DNA of 64,000 bases from Methylobacterium amylolyticum. Its GTDB lineage: Bacteria > Pseudomonadota > Alphaproteobacteria > Rhizobiales > Beijerinckiaceae. The position numbers were made by a program, and so were the translations under genes. Location: contig NZ_JAUYZI010000008.1 in the NCBI RefSeq assembly GCF_030700245.1, forward strand, positions 62,001-126,000, in the 5' to 3' direction. The notes under the pieces were generated by a model. That model ran no database searches. It was given only the letters and a program-made list of their open reading frames with translations, and was not told the origin of the DNA. Positions 1-9,125 of the stretch are shown here, piece by piece; the first letter of the stretch is position 1, and each line of letters starts with the position of its first letter.

Positions 1-456
1 GAGCAGGGTCGGGTCGACGACGAGGGTGAAGCCGCCGAGCAGGATCGTGCCGAGGAAGAAGGTGAAGGAGCACAGCGCCACCAGCACCGCGACCTGCGCG
101 GCGGTGAGCCCCTTGGCCGTGTAGGCCCGGTAGCGCACCAGCGCGCCGGAGAACACCGAGGCGCCGATGTTGTGCGAGAGCGCGTAGGTGGTGAACGAGC
201 AGAGCGAGACGAACAGCCACGAGATGTGGCGCACCCCGAGATGCAGCAGGGCGATCCGGTCGTACCACGCCAACGCTGCGTAGGCGACGAGGGTCGAGAG
301 CGCCGCGAGCAGGATGCGGTGCGGCGGGATCGCCAGGATCGCCGTCCAGATCGCCTGGAGCGAGGTGGTCTTCAGTTCCTGGTAGAGGAAGTAGCCCGAC
401 ACCACCACGGCCGCGAGGCCGATCAGGGGCCAAACGAATTCACTGATCTTCTTCAT
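1..456 (-). CDS. YbhN/UPF0104-like integral membrane protein (3' part cut by window edge)
   Basis: Reading the minus strand from the ATG at 456 gives an open frame of about 152 residues that runs off the left edge. It starts MKKISEFVWPLIG and shows at least four hydrophobic segments. The loop SHNIGASVFSGALVRYRAY and the segment after it resemble the N-terminal half of UPF0104/YbhN proteins, which are related to the flippase domain of lysylphosphatidylglycerol synthases. The family sits in the inner membrane and is thought to act in lipid or envelope processes. The family call rests on this pattern only, because the C-terminal half is outside the window. A 142-bp gap separates it from fliJ, so it need not be part of the flagellar unit. 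Confidence 0.6.
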   Translation of the reverse strand, partial: MKKISEFVWPLIGLAAVVVSGYFLYQELKTTSLQAIWTAILAIPPHRILLAALSTLVAYAALAWYDRIALLHLGVRHISWLFVSLCSFTTYALSHNIGASVFSGALVRYRAYTAKGLTAAQVAVLVALCSFTFFLGTILLGGFTLVVDPTLL

Positions 457-598
457 GGACACCGGCGCCTCGGGAGAGCCCCTGATGCGCCAGCGAGCGG
501 CGCGCCGCAAGCGGTGCCCCCCGGCCCGCCGCGGGCTCCCCTTGTCAGCCGATCGTGACGGTTTCGTGCCGCGACATCGGTGCTCGCGGGTCCGCGCG

Positions 599-1006
599 TC
601 AGGCGCGCACCCGGGAGAGGCCGATGCCGTCCATCGCCGCCTGGTCGCGGGCGGCCTCGGCGGCGCGCTCGGCCGAGCGCTCGCGGTCTTCCAGGATCTC
701 GACCTTCTTGAGTTCCTCGAACGCCTCGCCGAGTTCGGCCTTCGCCTCGGCGAGCTGGCCTTCGAGCGCCTCGGCCGACTGGCGCATGTTGTCCCGGCGG
801 GTGGCGGCGGCGCGGGCGTAGGTCGGGTAGGCGAAGTGGGCGGCATCCGAGATGCCGGCGCGGGCCTCCTCCAGGGCGACCTCGCGGTCGAGTTCCACCG
901 CCATGCGCTGGAAATCGGCCATCATCATCTCGATCTGAGTCACGCGGCGGCGCTTCTCGTCGACCTGGAAGCGGCGCAGGCGGATCAGCGTGTCACGCGA
1001 TTTCAT
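599..1006 (-). CDS. fliJ: Flagellar export protein FliJ
   Basis: The protein is 135 aa, about the usual FliJ size, and almost entirely helical and charged, as expected for the FliJ coiled coil. It begins MKSRDTLIRLRRFQVDEKRR, the typical alphaproteobacterial FliJ opening. FliJ is the cytoplasmic stalk of the flagellar type III export ATPase: it inserts into the FliI hexamer and escorts chaperones to the gate. It lies 60 bp downstream of fliI on the same strand, so the two are probably one transcript. Sequence conservation in this family is low, so the neighbour carries much of the weight. Confidence 0.87.
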   Translation of the reverse strand: MKSRDTLIRLRRFQVDEKRRRVTQIEMMMADFQRMAVELDREVALEEARAGISDAAHFAYPTYARAAATRRDNMRQSAEALEGQLAEAKAELGEAFEELKKVEILEDRERSAERAAEAARDQAAMDGIGLSRVRA

Positions 1007-1066
1007 GGGGGACGCTCACTCCGACGCAACGCGCGCGCCCGGTCTGTCCCGTCCGGTGCGCGACTT

Positions 1067-2431
1067 TCAAGCCCCGCCGACGATCTCGGTGAGCCTCGCG
1101 TAACCTTCGCCGATGGACGTTGCTTCTTCCTTACCCTGCCCCAGAAATGCCTCAAGCCGGGGCATCAGCGCCACTGCCTCGTCGACCTCGACCGAGGAGC
1201 CGGCACGGTAGGCGCCGAGCCGGATCAGCTCCTCCATGTCCGCGTAGGTGGAGAGCACCCGGCGCGCCCGGCGCACGACCGGCAGGTAGGCCGGGTCGCA
1301 GGAGCGCGGCATGGTGCGCGAGACCGAGCGCAGCACGTTGATCGCCGGGTAGCGCCCCCGCTCGGCGATCGCCCGCTCCATGACGATGTGCCCGTCGAGG
1401 ATGCCGCGCACCGCGTCCGCCACCGGCTCGTTGTGGTCGTCGCCCTCCACCAGCACGGTGAACAGGGCCGAGATCGTCCCCTGCCCGACCCCGGGCCCCG
1501 CCCGCTCCAGGAGGCGCGGCAGTTCCGAGAACACGGTCGGGGTGTAGCCCTTGGCGGTCGGCGGCTCGCCGGCGGCGAGGCCGATGTCGCGCTGGGCCAT
1601 GGCGAACCGAGTGATCGAGTCGATCATGCACAGCACGCGGGCGCCCTGGTCGCGGAAGTGCTCGGCCACCGACAGGGTGACGTAGGCCGCGTTGCGGCGC
1701 ATCAGCGCCGGCTCGTCGGAGGTCGCCACCACCACCACCGAGCGGGCGAGCCCCGCCGCGCCGAGGTCGTCCTGGAGGAACTCCTGCACCTCGCGGCCGC
1801 GCTCGCCCACGAGGCCGATCACCGCCACGTCGGCGGCGGTGTAGCGGGCAAGCATGGAGAGCAGCACCGACTTGCCGACCCCGGAGCCGGCGAAGATGCC
1901 CATGCGCTGGCCGGCGCACATCGTCAAAAAGGTGTTGATGCAGCGGATGCCGAGATCGAGCGGGCCGCCGACCCGGGTGCGGGCGTGCGCCGGGGGCGGG
2001 TCGGCCCGCAGCGAGTAGATCTGGCCCCCCTGCGGCAGCGGCCCGAGCCCGTCGACGGGCCGGCCGAGCGCGTCGATCACCCGCCCGAGCCACCCTTGCG
2101 TCGGCCGGATCGCCCCGGCCGCCTCGTCGCGCACGTAGGCCGGGCAGCCGCGGCGCACCCCCTCCAGCGAGCCGAACGGCATGGCGAGCGCCCGGTCGCC
2201 CTGGAAGCCGATGATCTCGCAGGGCACGAGGGCGCCCGCGCCCGCCGGTCCGGCCGCCCCCTCGATGTCGAGGCGCCCCCCGAGCCGCATCGCCGCCACC
2301 GGCCCGGCGACCTCGACGAGGAGGCCGCGGATCGCAACCACCCGCCCGTAGGTCTCCAGCACCTCCACCCGCTCCAGGGCGGCGCGGGCCGCCGCCAGAC
2401 CGGCGGCGGTCCTTGCCGGATCCTGTGTCAT
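1067..2431 (-). CDS. fliI: Flagellum-specific ATP synthase FliI
   Basis: This 454-aa protein is the ATPase of the flagellar type III export apparatus, a cytoplasmic hexamer related to F1-beta. The Walker A motif AGSGVGKS is at about residues 181-188, Walker B VLCMIDS at about 266-272, followed by the family segment [17 protein letters not shown]. The frame stays open upstream, but the ATG at 2431 ([11 protein letters not shown]) gives the normal length. It is followed by fliJ and faces away from ctrA across a 425-bp region. On its coding strand, about 20-36 nt upstream of the start, there is a TTAAGG...GGTAAACG sequence resembling, with a longer spacer, the CtrA-like box upstream of flgI. Confidence 0.95.
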   Translation of the reverse strand: MTQDPARTAAGLAAARAALERVEVLETYGRVVAIRGLLVEVAGPVAAMRLGGRLDIEGAAGPAGAGALVPCEIIGFQGDRALAMPFGSLEGVRRGCPAYVRDEAAGAIRPTQGWLGRVIDALGRPVDGLGPLPQGGQIYSLRADPPPAHARTRVGGPLDLGIRCINTFLTMCAGQRMGIFAGSGVGKSVLLSMLARYTAADVAVIGLVGERGREVQEFLQDDLGAAGLARSVVVVATSDEPALMRRNAAYVTLSVAEHFRDQGARVLCMIDSITRFAMAQRDIGLAAGEPPTAKGYTPTVFSELPRLLERAGPGVGQGTISALFTVLVEGDDHNEPVADAVRGILDGHIVMERAIAERGRYPAINVLRSVSRTMPRSCDPAYLPVVRRARRVLSTYADMEELIRLGAYRAGSSVEVDEAVALMPRLEAFLGQGKEEATSIGEGYARLTEIVGGA

Positions 2432-2856
2432 CGGCCCCGCCCTCAACGGTTCGTTTACCGGCCTCCTTAACACTGCGGGCATCGGGCTTGTAGCGGCCCG
2501 GTCCTCGGGGGTCCGCCGAGCGATCCGCCCTTCGAACGCGCGAGGGTGTGACCGCCCGGTCACGTTCGGGGGCCGGCGCGTTGCGGGCGAGACACTTAGG
2601 AGACGGGTCGCGTGCGGTCCGGCCTGTGCCGGGCTCGGGGGCGTTGCGCCGGGCGAGAACGGAGGGGCAACATTCCTCCGGCCAAGCTCGAAGGCGGTCC
2701 CTCAGGACGCTTGCGGCCGGGAATCAGGTTTTGTTAACGATTAATCCATAGCGTTCCACGTCAATGGCGACGGAGCGCCCGTCCACAGGCCGGTGGCGGG
2801 CGATCGGTGGGGACGTGTCTGCGCGCTGATGCGGCCGCTGGGGCTGGGGACGGACG
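2432..2856. promoter_or_regulatory. Divergent fliI / ctrA control region
   Basis: This 425-bp gene-free stretch must hold the fliI (minus) and ctrA (plus) promoters. A perfect 6-bp inverted repeat, GTGACC-GCCC-GGTCAC, lies at 2548-2563. The right part is visibly less GC-rich around 2726-2750, where the ctrA-proximal elements lie. I see no small gene here. Confidence 0.55.
2721..2744 (+). promoter_or_regulatory. CcrM site (GANTC) and paired TTAA half-sites upstream of ctrA
   Basis: GAATC, a GANTC site for the cell-cycle methyltransferase CcrM, lies at 2721-2725. TTAA half-sites follow at 2734-2737 and 2741-2744. In Caulobacter the ctrA P1 promoter contains a GANTC site whose hemimethylation times transcription, and CtrA binds TTAA-containing boxes in its own promoter. 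Here the two TTAA elements are only 3 bp apart rather than the consensus 7, so this is a candidate autoregulatory region rather than a clear full box. It lies about 110-135 bp upstream of the ctrA ATG. Confidence 0.4.
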
Positions 2857-3558
2857 ATGCGGGTACTTCTGATCGAGGACGACAGCGCGACAGCGCAGAG
2901 CATCGAGCTGATGCTGAAGTCCGAGAACTTCAACACCTACACCACCGACCTCGGCGAGGAAGGGGTCGATCTCGGCAAGCTCTACGACTACGACATCATC
3001 CTCCTCGACCTGAACCTGCCCGACATGTCGGGCTACGAGGTGCTGCGCAGCTTGCGCGTCGCCAAGGTTAAGACCCCGATCCTGATCCTGTCGGGCATGG
3101 CCGGCATCGAGGACAAGGTGAAGGGCCTCGGCTTCGGCGCCGACGACTACCTCACCAAGCCGTTCCACAAGGACGAGCTGGTCGCGCGCATCCACGCCAT
3201 CGTCCGCCGCTCGAAGGGCCACGCACAGTCGGTCATCACCACCGGCGACCTCGTGGTGAACCTCGACCAGAAGACGGTGGAAGTCGGCGGCGCCCGCGTC
3301 CACCTCACCGGCAAGGAGTACCAGATGCTGGAACTCCTCTCGCTCCGGAAGGGCACGACGCTGACCAAGGAGATGTTCCTCAACCATCTCTACGGCGGCA
3401 TGGACGAGCCCGAGTTGAAGATCATCGACGTGTTCATTTGCAAGCTGCGCAAGAAGCTCGCCAACGCCAGCCAGGGCAAGAACTACATCGAGACCGTCTG
3501 GGGCCGCGGCTACGTGCTGCGCGAGCCGATGGACGGCGAGGAGCGCATGGCCGTCTGA
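2857..3558 (+). CDS. ctrA: Cell-cycle response regulator CtrA
   Basis: This 233-aa OmpR-type response regulator has a receiver domain (about 1-120) with the acidic pocket IEDDS, phosphoacceptor Asp51 ([11 protein letters not shown]) and Lys101 (LTKPF). The winged-helix DNA-binding domain (about 125-230) includes [12 protein letters not shown] and [12 protein letters not shown]. It is nearly co-linear with Caulobacter CtrA, the master regulator of replication and of class II flagellar genes. Its C-terminus reads MAV instead of the AA end used as a ClpXP degron in Caulobacter, so proteolytic control may differ. It is monocistronic, with a good terminator right after the stop. In Methylobacterium-like bacteria CtrA is expected to drive motility genes. 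Confidence 0.97.
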   Translation: MRVLLIEDDSATAQSIELMLKSENFNTYTTDLGEEGVDLGKLYDYDIILLDLNLPDMSGYEVLRSLRVAKVKTPILILSGMAGIEDKVKGLGFGADDYLTKPFHKDELVARIHAIVRRSKGHAQSVITTGDLVVNLDQKTVEVGGARVHLTGKEYQMLELLSLRKGTTLTKEMFLNHLYGGMDEPELKIIDVFICKLRKKLANASQGKNYIETVWGRGYVLREPMDGEERMAV

Positions 3559-3585
3559 TTGTCTTCGAGACCCCGTCCCTCTCAG

Positions 3586-3620
3586 AAAACCCCGTGCGGT
3601 GGTCCCGCGCGGGGTTTCTT
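3586..3620 (+). terminator. Rho-independent terminator after ctrA
   Basis: AAAACCCCG at 3586-3594 pairs with CGGGGTTT at 3610-3617, with further GCGG/CCGC pairing inside the stem, followed by a short T-rich tail (TTTCTT). It begins 27 bp after the ctrA stop. Confidence 0.75.
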
Positions 3621-3664
3621 CCATTCTGCCGCCGCCGCCCCGCCGCGAGGCGCGGCTTGGCCCC

Positions 3665-4426
3665 TCAGCGTGCGGCCGCCCCCGAGAACACCTGCGCGGC
3701 CGGGGCGACGATGACGTAGCCGCCGCAGGGGGCGGTGCGGGTGATGACCGCGCTCGCCACGCCCCACACGTAGGTGCCGCGCCGATCCTGCGCGACGACG
3801 GGGCCGCCGGAATCGCCGAAGCAGATCCGGGCGCCGTCGGCCCGGGCGATGGTGAGCCCCGTGCTCGTGGCCGCCACCGGCGTCAGGGCCGCGGTGCGCA
3901 GCCGCCCGACCCCGCGCCCCGACAGGCCGGCCCCCGCCACCCGCAGCCGGCCCGGCACGCGGCTCGGGTCGCTCGCCAGCGGCACGGGCTTGCGGTCGCG
4001 CACCGGCTCGGTCAGCCGCAGCACCGCGAGGTCGAGGGACAGGTCGGCGAGGCTGAGGTTCGGGGCGGCGTTCGGCAGCATCTCCCCGGGATCTGGGCTG
4101 TAGCGAGCCGCCACCCGGGCGGCGTAGACCGGCCGCACCGGCTCGGTGCCGCGGAAGAACACGATCAGCGCGCCGAGCGGATCGCCGTTGACGCAGTGCG
4201 CGGCGGTCAGGATCAGGTCGGGGGCGATCAGGATCCCGGAGCAGCGCGTGAGCTTCAGCGCGTCCTCGGGCTGGGTGATCGTGCCGATGCCGACGGTCGC
4301 CTGACTGAGCGCGTCGCGCCCGGCCGGCGCCCCGCCGTCGATCGCCGCCACCGGCGTCGCCGCGAGCAGCCCGGCGGCCAGAGCGAGGCCGCGCAGGCAG
4401 CCCCCGATCTTCGCGTGTCCGCTCAC
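3665..4426 (-). CDS. Secreted trypsin-like serine protease (S1 family)
   Basis: The 253-aa product has an N-terminal hydrophobic signal segment ending near PVAAI (about residue 28). All three chymotrypsin-fold catalytic residues are visible: His77 in LTAAHC, Asp132 in DLAVLRL and Ser206 in GDSGGP. Cysteines flank the His and Ser segments. It should be a periplasmic or secreted endopeptidase; the substrate cannot be told. The start is a GTG at 4426 with GGAGAGG seven bases upstream. There is no PDZ domain, which separates it from DegP-type proteases. It stands alone, convergent with ctrA. Confidence 0.87.
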   Translation of the reverse strand: MSGHAKIGGCLRGLALAAGLLAATPVAAIDGGAPAGRDALSQATVGIGTITQPEDALKLTRCSGILIAPDLILTAAHCVNGDPLGALIVFFRGTEPVRPVYAARVAARYSPDPGEMLPNAAPNLSLADLSLDLAVLRLTEPVRDRKPVPLASDPSRVPGRLRVAGAGLSGRGVGRLRTAALTPVAATSTGLTIARADGARICFGDSGGPVVAQDRRGTYVWGVASAVITRTAPCGGYVIVAPAAQVFSGAAAR

Positions 4427-4514
4427 GTCCGCGCCTCTCCGCTCCGGTTACGATTCCAGGCCAGGATGACCGCCGGAGGGGCTGCCGCCAAGCGGGCGCG
4501 GAGCCGCGGACGGG

Positions 4515-5129
4515 TCAACTCTCCCGCATCGGGGCGGGCAGCGTGCGCAGGTCGACCGGCATGTCCGGATCGATCTCGCCGACGAGCGCGGGCTTCGGGT
4601 CGTAGCGGTCGGCGATGCTCTCAAGCGCCGCGACGGCGTCGGCGTTGACGCCCCAGCGGGAGACCGTGGCGGCGAAAGCCCGCGTCGTCATCAGCGTCAC
4701 GGGGAAATCGACGTCGAGGAACAGGGTGGCGACCTTGCGGTCTTCGTAGAGCACAACCGCCGAGGCCGTCTCCGTCGGCTGCCACCGGCCGACGAATTCG
4801 CGCAGCGCCTGCTCGCCGGAATTGCGCAGCGCCGATTTCAGCAGCGCGTCCCGCTCCGGCGCCGCCGGCCGGGCGCGCAGGGCCTGCACGCCGATCCCGG
4901 TCACGGTCTCCACCCGCTGCACGGCCTCCCCGAGCGCGGCGAGCCACGCGGCGATCTCCGGCGCGAAGGGCTTCGATGCGTCGCCGATGACCTCGTCCTC
5001 GATCCGGTCGACGAGGACGATCCGGCGGTTGAGGCCGCGCAGGGTATCGAGCAGCCCGGCCGCGGCGAGCCGGATCAGCGGCCCGGCATCCGCGACGACG
5101 ATCGGCTGGCGGTCGGCGTGGGCGATCAC
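4515..5129 (-). CDS. PIN-domain-like putative nuclease coupled to cysS
   Basis: This 204-aa protein opens with [11 protein letters not shown], the first acidic PIN motif of VapC/DUF3368-type proteins (Asp13). Further acidic residues fall in the expected order: [17 protein letters not shown] and LYEDRKV/LDVDFP. The start is GTG at 5129 inside a GTGA overlap with the cysS stop, so translation is coupled to cysteinyl-tRNA synthetase. PIN proteins are metal-dependent RNases, many of which cut tRNA. No antitoxin-like gene is adjacent, so a classical toxin-antitoxin pair is not supported. The exact PIN subfamily and activity are uncertain. Confidence 0.68.
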   Translation of the reverse strand: MIAHADRQPIVVADAGPLIRLAAAGLLDTLRGLNRRIVLVDRIEDEVIGDASKPFAPEIAAWLAALGEAVQRVETVTGIGVQALRARPAAPERDALLKSALRNSGEQALREFVGRWQPTETASAVVLYEDRKVATLFLDVDFPVTLMTTRAFAATVSRWGVNADAVAALESIADRYDPKPALVGEIDPDMPVDLRTLPAPMRES

Positions 5130-6520
5130 GGCGCCGGCTTGTCGACGACCGTCCACGTGGTGGTGCCGTCCTTGTTGTCCTTCACGGCCACGCCCATCGC
5201 GGTCAGCGCGTCGCGGGCCCGGTCGGAGGCAGCCCAATCCTTGGCGGAACGGGCGGCCCGGCGCTCGGCGATCAGCGCCTCGACCGCGGCCACGTCGATC
5301 CCGGAGGCCGCCACCCGCGCGCCCTCGCGTTCGGAGCGCGTCTGCCCGAGGAAGCCGAGCAGGTTCGCCCCGGCCCGCAGCGCGCCGGGTGCGTCGAGCC
5401 GGTGCAGCTCGGCCAGCGCCGCCGGGGTGTTGAGATCGTCGAGCAGCGGCTCCAGCACGGCGTCCGGCACTGCTTGGTCAGCCGGCACGTCCCCGGCCAG
5501 CGCGTACCAGCGCTCCAGCGTCCGTCCCGCCTCGTCGAGGGCGCGCAGGGTCCAATCGATCGGCTGACGGTAGTGCGTGCGCAGCATCGCGAGGCGCACC
5601 ACCTCCCCCGGCCAGTCGGCCAGCACCTGCCGGATGGTGACGAAGTTGCCGAGGGATTTCGACATCTTCTCCCCCTCCACCTGGAGGAAGCCGTTGTGCA
5701 TCCACACGTTGGCCATCACCGGCGTGCCGAAGCAGCAGCGCGACTGCGCCACCTCGTTCTCGTGGTGGGGGAAGATCAGGTCGATGCCGCCGGCGTGGAT
5801 GTCGAAGGTTTTTCCAAGGTGCTTGGCCGACATCGCCGAGCACTCGATGTGCCAGCCCGGACGCCCCGGCTCGGCGATCCCGCAGGGCGAGGGCCAGGAC
5901 GGCTCGCCGATCTTCGACGGCTTCCACAGCACGAAGTCGAGCGGCGAGCGCTTGTAGGGCGCGACCTCGACCCGGGCGCCGGCCTCCATCTCGTCCAGCG
6001 GCCGCTTCGACAGCCGGCCGTACTCGGGCATCGACGGCACGTCGAACAGCACGTGCCCGTCCGCGACGTAGGCGTGGCCGGCGGCCACCAGTCCCTCGAT
6101 CATCGCGGCCATCTCGGCGATGTGGTCGGTCGCCCGCGGCTCGACGAACCGGGGCGGCTGGCCGGGCACGTTCACGTCGTCCGGCATCAGCACGCCGAGG
6201 TCGCGCACGTCGCGGTGGAACTGGGCGAGCGTCCCGTCGGTCAGTTCGCGGATCGAGATGCCGCGCTCGGCCGCGCGCGCGTTGATCTTGTCGTCCACGT
6301 CGGTGACGTTGCGGGCGTAGGTGACGTGCGCCGGCCCGTAGAGGTGGCGCAACAGCCGGAACAGCAGGTCGAAGACGATGATCGGCCGCGCGTTGCCGAT
6401 ATGGGCGGCGTCGTAGACCGTCGGGCCGCAGGCGTAGAGGCGCACGTTGCCGGGCTCGATCGACGCGAACGCCTCCTTGGCCCCCGCCAGCGTGTTGTAG
6501 AGCCGCAACATCGGCGCCAT
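5126..6520 (-). CDS. cysS: Cysteinyl-tRNA synthetase
   Basis: This 464-aa class I aminoacyl-tRNA synthetase charges tRNA-Cys in the cytoplasm. Visible motifs are HIGN (40-43) and KMSKS (285-289). The expected zinc ligands Cys31, Cys227, His252 and Glu256 are at the same spacings as in E. coli CysRS, and the C-terminal anticodon-binding part is present. Two in-frame ATGs compete. The one at 6520 (MAPMLRLYN) has GGGAGG nine bases upstream, while the ATG at 6529 directly abuts that Shine-Dalgarno, so 6520 is chosen. The stop overlaps the GTG of the PIN-domain gene by four bases. Confidence 0.96.
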   Translation of the reverse strand: MAPMLRLYNTLAGAKEAFASIEPGNVRLYACGPTVYDAAHIGNARPIIVFDLLFRLLRHLYGPAHVTYARNVTDVDDKINARAAERGISIRELTDGTLAQFHRDVRDLGVLMPDDVNVPGQPPRFVEPRATDHIAEMAAMIEGLVAAGHAYVADGHVLFDVPSMPEYGRLSKRPLDEMEAGARVEVAPYKRSPLDFVLWKPSKIGEPSWPSPCGIAEPGRPGWHIECSAMSAKHLGKTFDIHAGGIDLIFPHHENEVAQSRCCFGTPVMANVWMHNGFLQVEGEKMSKSLGNFVTIRQVLADWPGEVVRLAMLRTHYRQPIDWTLRALDEAGRTLERWYALAGDVPADQAVPDAVLEPLLDDLNTPAALAELHRLDAPGALRAGANLLGFLGQTRSEREGARVAASGIDVAAVEALIAERRAARSAKDWAASDRARDALTAMGVAVKDNKDGTTTWTVVDKPAP

Positions 6521-6844
6521 GAAACCCATCCTCCCGGCGCCCGGAGCCCGCCCGGCCCGGCGCCCCGGCCCGAAAAACCGTCCCTGCCCGCAACGACCTA
6601 ACCGCCGGCCGCGCCCGACCGCGGCGAAACCGTGGCGGCGCGCGCGGGCTCCGCCGCGGCCCCTGTTGCGCCGCCGCGACGGTGCCGGGTGCCCGACCGG
6701 GCTAACCCAAATGCGTGAGGATTTCGAGAAGGCCCGCGGCCCGGAAGCGCCCCGGACGGATCGGTAAGGCTTCCTTAACCGCGCCGTCGGAGCGTCCCGC
6801 ACCGAGATCGTCACGCCGCTGACACCGAGAAGTAAGGACAGTTC
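6521..6844. other. Divergent intergenic region, cysS / secreted protein
   Basis: This 324-bp stretch is very GC-rich on the cysS side. Nearer the plus-strand gene it contains CTTCCTTAACCGCG around 6770. An AAGGA Shine-Dalgarno sits six bases before the ATG at 6845. I see no conserved ORF, RNA structure or strong promoter match. Confidence 0.4.
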
Positions 6845-7204
6845 ATGCGACGCCCGGTTGCCGGACCCTTCGCCCTCGCCGCCGCCCTCGCCGCGGCCTG
6901 TCTCGCGCAGCAGGCGCTTGCAGGCGGCGACGGCGAGACCCCGGCCAGGACCGCGCCGGCCGCGCCGCACGTCGAGAAGACCTTCCTGATCCCGTCGAGC
7001 GACGGCTACGGGGTGGGCGAGTGCCTCACCACCCCCGGCAGCGAGTGCGGCCAGACGGTCGCCAACGCGTGGTGCGAGGCGCAGGGCTACGCCGCTGCCG
7101 GCTCCTACGGCGTCGCCGCCGCCGACGAGTATACCGGCGCCATCGACCGGCCGGCCGTGACCAAGCCGGCCGATCGCCCGATCCGCATCACCTGCCAGGA
7201 CTGA
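6845..7204 (+). CDS. Small secreted protein of unknown function, four cysteines
   Basis: The 119-aa product has a clear signal peptide ([20 protein letters not shown], cleavage probably after QQALA). The mature part has four cysteines (GECL, SECG, NAWCE, ITCQD), which could form two disulfides in the periplasm. The segment [15 protein letters not shown] is followed by a compact C-terminal region. I do not recognise the family. The start is supported by AAGGA six bases upstream. It is divergent from cysS and convergent with creA. Confidence 0.8.
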   Translation: MRRPVAGPFALAAALAAACLAQQALAGGDGETPARTAPAAPHVEKTFLIPSSDGYGVGECLTTPGSECGQTVANAWCEAQGYAAAGSYGVAAADEYTGAIDRPAVTKPADRPIRITCQD

Positions 7205-7303
7205 TGTTTCCGCGACTTTCGCGCCCGGCTTGCCGGGTGCGTCAGGGCCGATCCACACCGTCGATCCCCCGGCGTCGATGACACGACACCGGAGCTCGGC
7301 CGC

Positions 7304-7825
7304 TCACCCCTTCATGAAGTCCGCGCATTTCGGCGCCGCCTCGGTGCCCCAGGGCGCCAGCGGCACCGCCGAGGTCGAGTTCTTGGGCGAGCCCTGGATC
7401 ACCTTGTCGGAGTAGACCATGTAGATCAGCGTGTTGCGCCGCGCGTCGCAGCCGCGCACGATCTGCATCGATTTGAAGATCAGCGACCGCCGCTCGCTGA
7501 ACACCACCTCGCCCTGCTTGAGCTTGTCCTTGAACTGGATCGGCCCGGTCTGTCGGCAGGCGAGCGAGATGTCCGAGACGTCCTCGGCGATCCCGAGGGT
7601 GCCCTTGATGCCGCCCTTCTCGGGCTGGGTGTACCAGCAGGCCACCCCCGACACCGCCGGGTCGTCGATGCCGTAGACGACGAGCTTGTCGTTGGGCGTC
7701 AGCGGCCGCCAGACCGTGGACTTGTCGAAGATCCGATCCGGCTCCTGCGCCGCGGCCGGCCCTGCCGCGAGCGCCGTCGCGAGCCCGAGAGCGACCCCAA
7801 CATAGGTGAGACTGCGAAACCACAT
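7304..7825 (-). CDS. creA: CreA family protein
   Basis: The 173-aa periplasmic protein has a signal peptide (MWFRSLTYVGVALGLATALA, then AGPAAAQE). The mature sequence carries the CreA/DUF1100-type features DKLVVYGIDDPAVSGVACWY, GGIKGTLGIAEDVSDISLAC and MVYSDKVIQGSPKNSTSAV. CreA proteins are widespread, conserved, and of unknown molecular role. The frame is open further upstream, but the ATG at 7825 gives the signal peptide and the normal length. It is divergent from the DUF2865 gene. Confidence 0.9.
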   Translation of the reverse strand: MWFRSLTYVGVALGLATALAAGPAAAQEPDRIFDKSTVWRPLTPNDKLVVYGIDDPAVSGVACWYTQPEKGGIKGTLGIAEDVSDISLACRQTGPIQFKDKLKQGEVVFSERRSLIFKSMQIVRGCDARRNTLIYMVYSDKVIQGSPKNSTSAVPLAPWGTEAAPKCADFMKG

Positions 7826-7965
7826 GCCGACCGATTCCCCGCCCAAGCTTGTGCGGGGGGATGTAGGAGGGGTGTCGCCGGTCCGCGAGGGGGGGTAAAA
7901 ACAGCGGGCTTCGTCCGAACCGCCCCGGCGGCCCGGATGGAGCCGCGCAGCCAACGAAACCCGCC

Positions 7966-9057
7966 ATGCAGCCGACGCGTCCCCTGCCGTTCGTCCGCAC
8001 CCTCCGCCGCGCGGTGCGCGCAGCCCTGGCGCTGGGCCTGTCCGCGGGTCTCCTCGCCGCGGCCGCCACGACGCCCGTCCGGGCGCAGACGGAGCCCGCC
8101 GAGCCGCCCGCGGCGGCGCCCGCACCCGCGCCGCAGCTCCCCTCCCCCGCCTGCCGCCGCTACCGGGCCGAGTTGGCCTCCGTCCAGAGCGGCGTCAGCG
8201 CCACCCGGGCCCTCCAGGACGAGATCGGCCGCCTGCAGGCCTATTTCCGCAGCCTCAACTGTGAGGGCGGCAAGTTCCTGTTCTTCGACACGCGGCCCCC
8301 GCAATGCGCGGCCGTGGAGCAGCGCATCCGGGCCCTGAATGCGACCTACGGCGGCGCGGTGATCGAGGACAACGGCGCGCGGCGGCGCGAATTGCAGGGG
8401 CTCGTCGCGGCCCATTGCCCGGCGCGTGAGACCGTGGCCGGATCCGGAGAGGCCCATGCCCGCGGCGGATCGCAGGTGATCTGCGTGCGCACCTGCGACG
8501 GCGGCTTCTTCCCGATGAAGAACCTGCCCGAGGGCCGCGGCGGCGCCGACGAGATGTGCCAAGCGCTCTGCCCCGGCACCGAGGCGGTCGCCTACTCGAT
8601 GCCGAACGGGGACGAGGCTCTGCGGCAGGCGGCCACGATCAAGGGCAGCCACGCCTACACGAGCCTCGCCAACGCCTTCAAGTTCCGCAAGGCGTTCGTG
8701 CCGAACTGCTCGTGCAAGCCGGACGGCAAGAGCTGGGCGCAGTCGCTGGCCAAGGCGGAGAGCATGCTGGTCCGGCACAAGGGCGACATCTTCGTCACGC
8801 CGATGCAGGCCGAGGCGCTGTCGCGGCCGAAGGTCCGCCTCACCCTGGTCGGCCGCGCCGACCGGACCGCCGCCGAGCTCGCCGCCGACGCCGCCGGCCG
8901 CGCCGGGATCGAGGCCAAAGGGGATGTGAAGGGGGATGCGAGGGGCACGACCGGGGATGCCAAGCCTGCGGGCGACGGAGCGGCCAAGCCCGATCACGTC
9001 GCCGTGCGCCTGATCGCTCCCGACGTGGTGGCGGTGCCGGCGCGCCTCACGCCCTGA
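7966..9057 (+). CDS. DUF2865 domain secreted protein
   Basis: This 363-aa protein starts with a basic n-region and a hydrophobic signal segment (about residues 15-40), followed by a Pro/Ala linker. The central region has many conserved cysteines: LNCEGGKFLFFDTRPPQC, VICVRTCDGGFFP, EMCQALCPG and NCSCKPDG. This is the pattern of alphaproteobacterial DUF2865 proteins. The C-terminal 80 residues are low-complexity (GDVKGDARGTTGDAKPAGDG). It is exported, probably periplasmic, and likely disulfide-bonded; the function is unknown. Confidence 0.83.
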   Translation: MQPTRPLPFVRTLRRAVRAALALGLSAGLLAAAATTPVRAQTEPAEPPAAAPAPAPQLPSPACRRYRAELASVQSGVSATRALQDEIGRLQAYFRSLNCEGGKFLFFDTRPPQCAAVEQRIRALNATYGGAVIEDNGARRRELQGLVAAHCPARETVAGSGEAHARGGSQVICVRTCDGGFFPMKNLPEGRGGADEMCQALCPGTEAVAYSMPNGDEALRQAATIKGSHAYTSLANAFKFRKAFVPNCSCKPDGKSWAQSLAKAESMLVRHKGDIFVTPMQAEALSRPKVRLTLVGRADRTAAELAADAAGRAGIEAKGDVKGDARGTTGDAKPAGDGAAKPDHVAVRLIAPDVVAVPARLTP

Positions 9058-9125
9058 CGGGCATCCGGGGAACCCATCTCGACCGCACGGGGTTCGGGTC
9101 GGCTCGTTCCGAACCGAGAGTCCCG

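Noticed and set aside
455..2470. A 671-codon plus-strand open frame antisense to fliJ-fliI
   Set aside because: It is a shadow frame caused by high third-position GC. It has Arg/His/Gly-rich composition, no domain, and lies opposite well-supported genes.
4515..5129. PIN gene as a classical VapBC toxin-antitoxin module
   Set aside because: No small antitoxin gene precedes or follows it; the overlapping gene is cysS.
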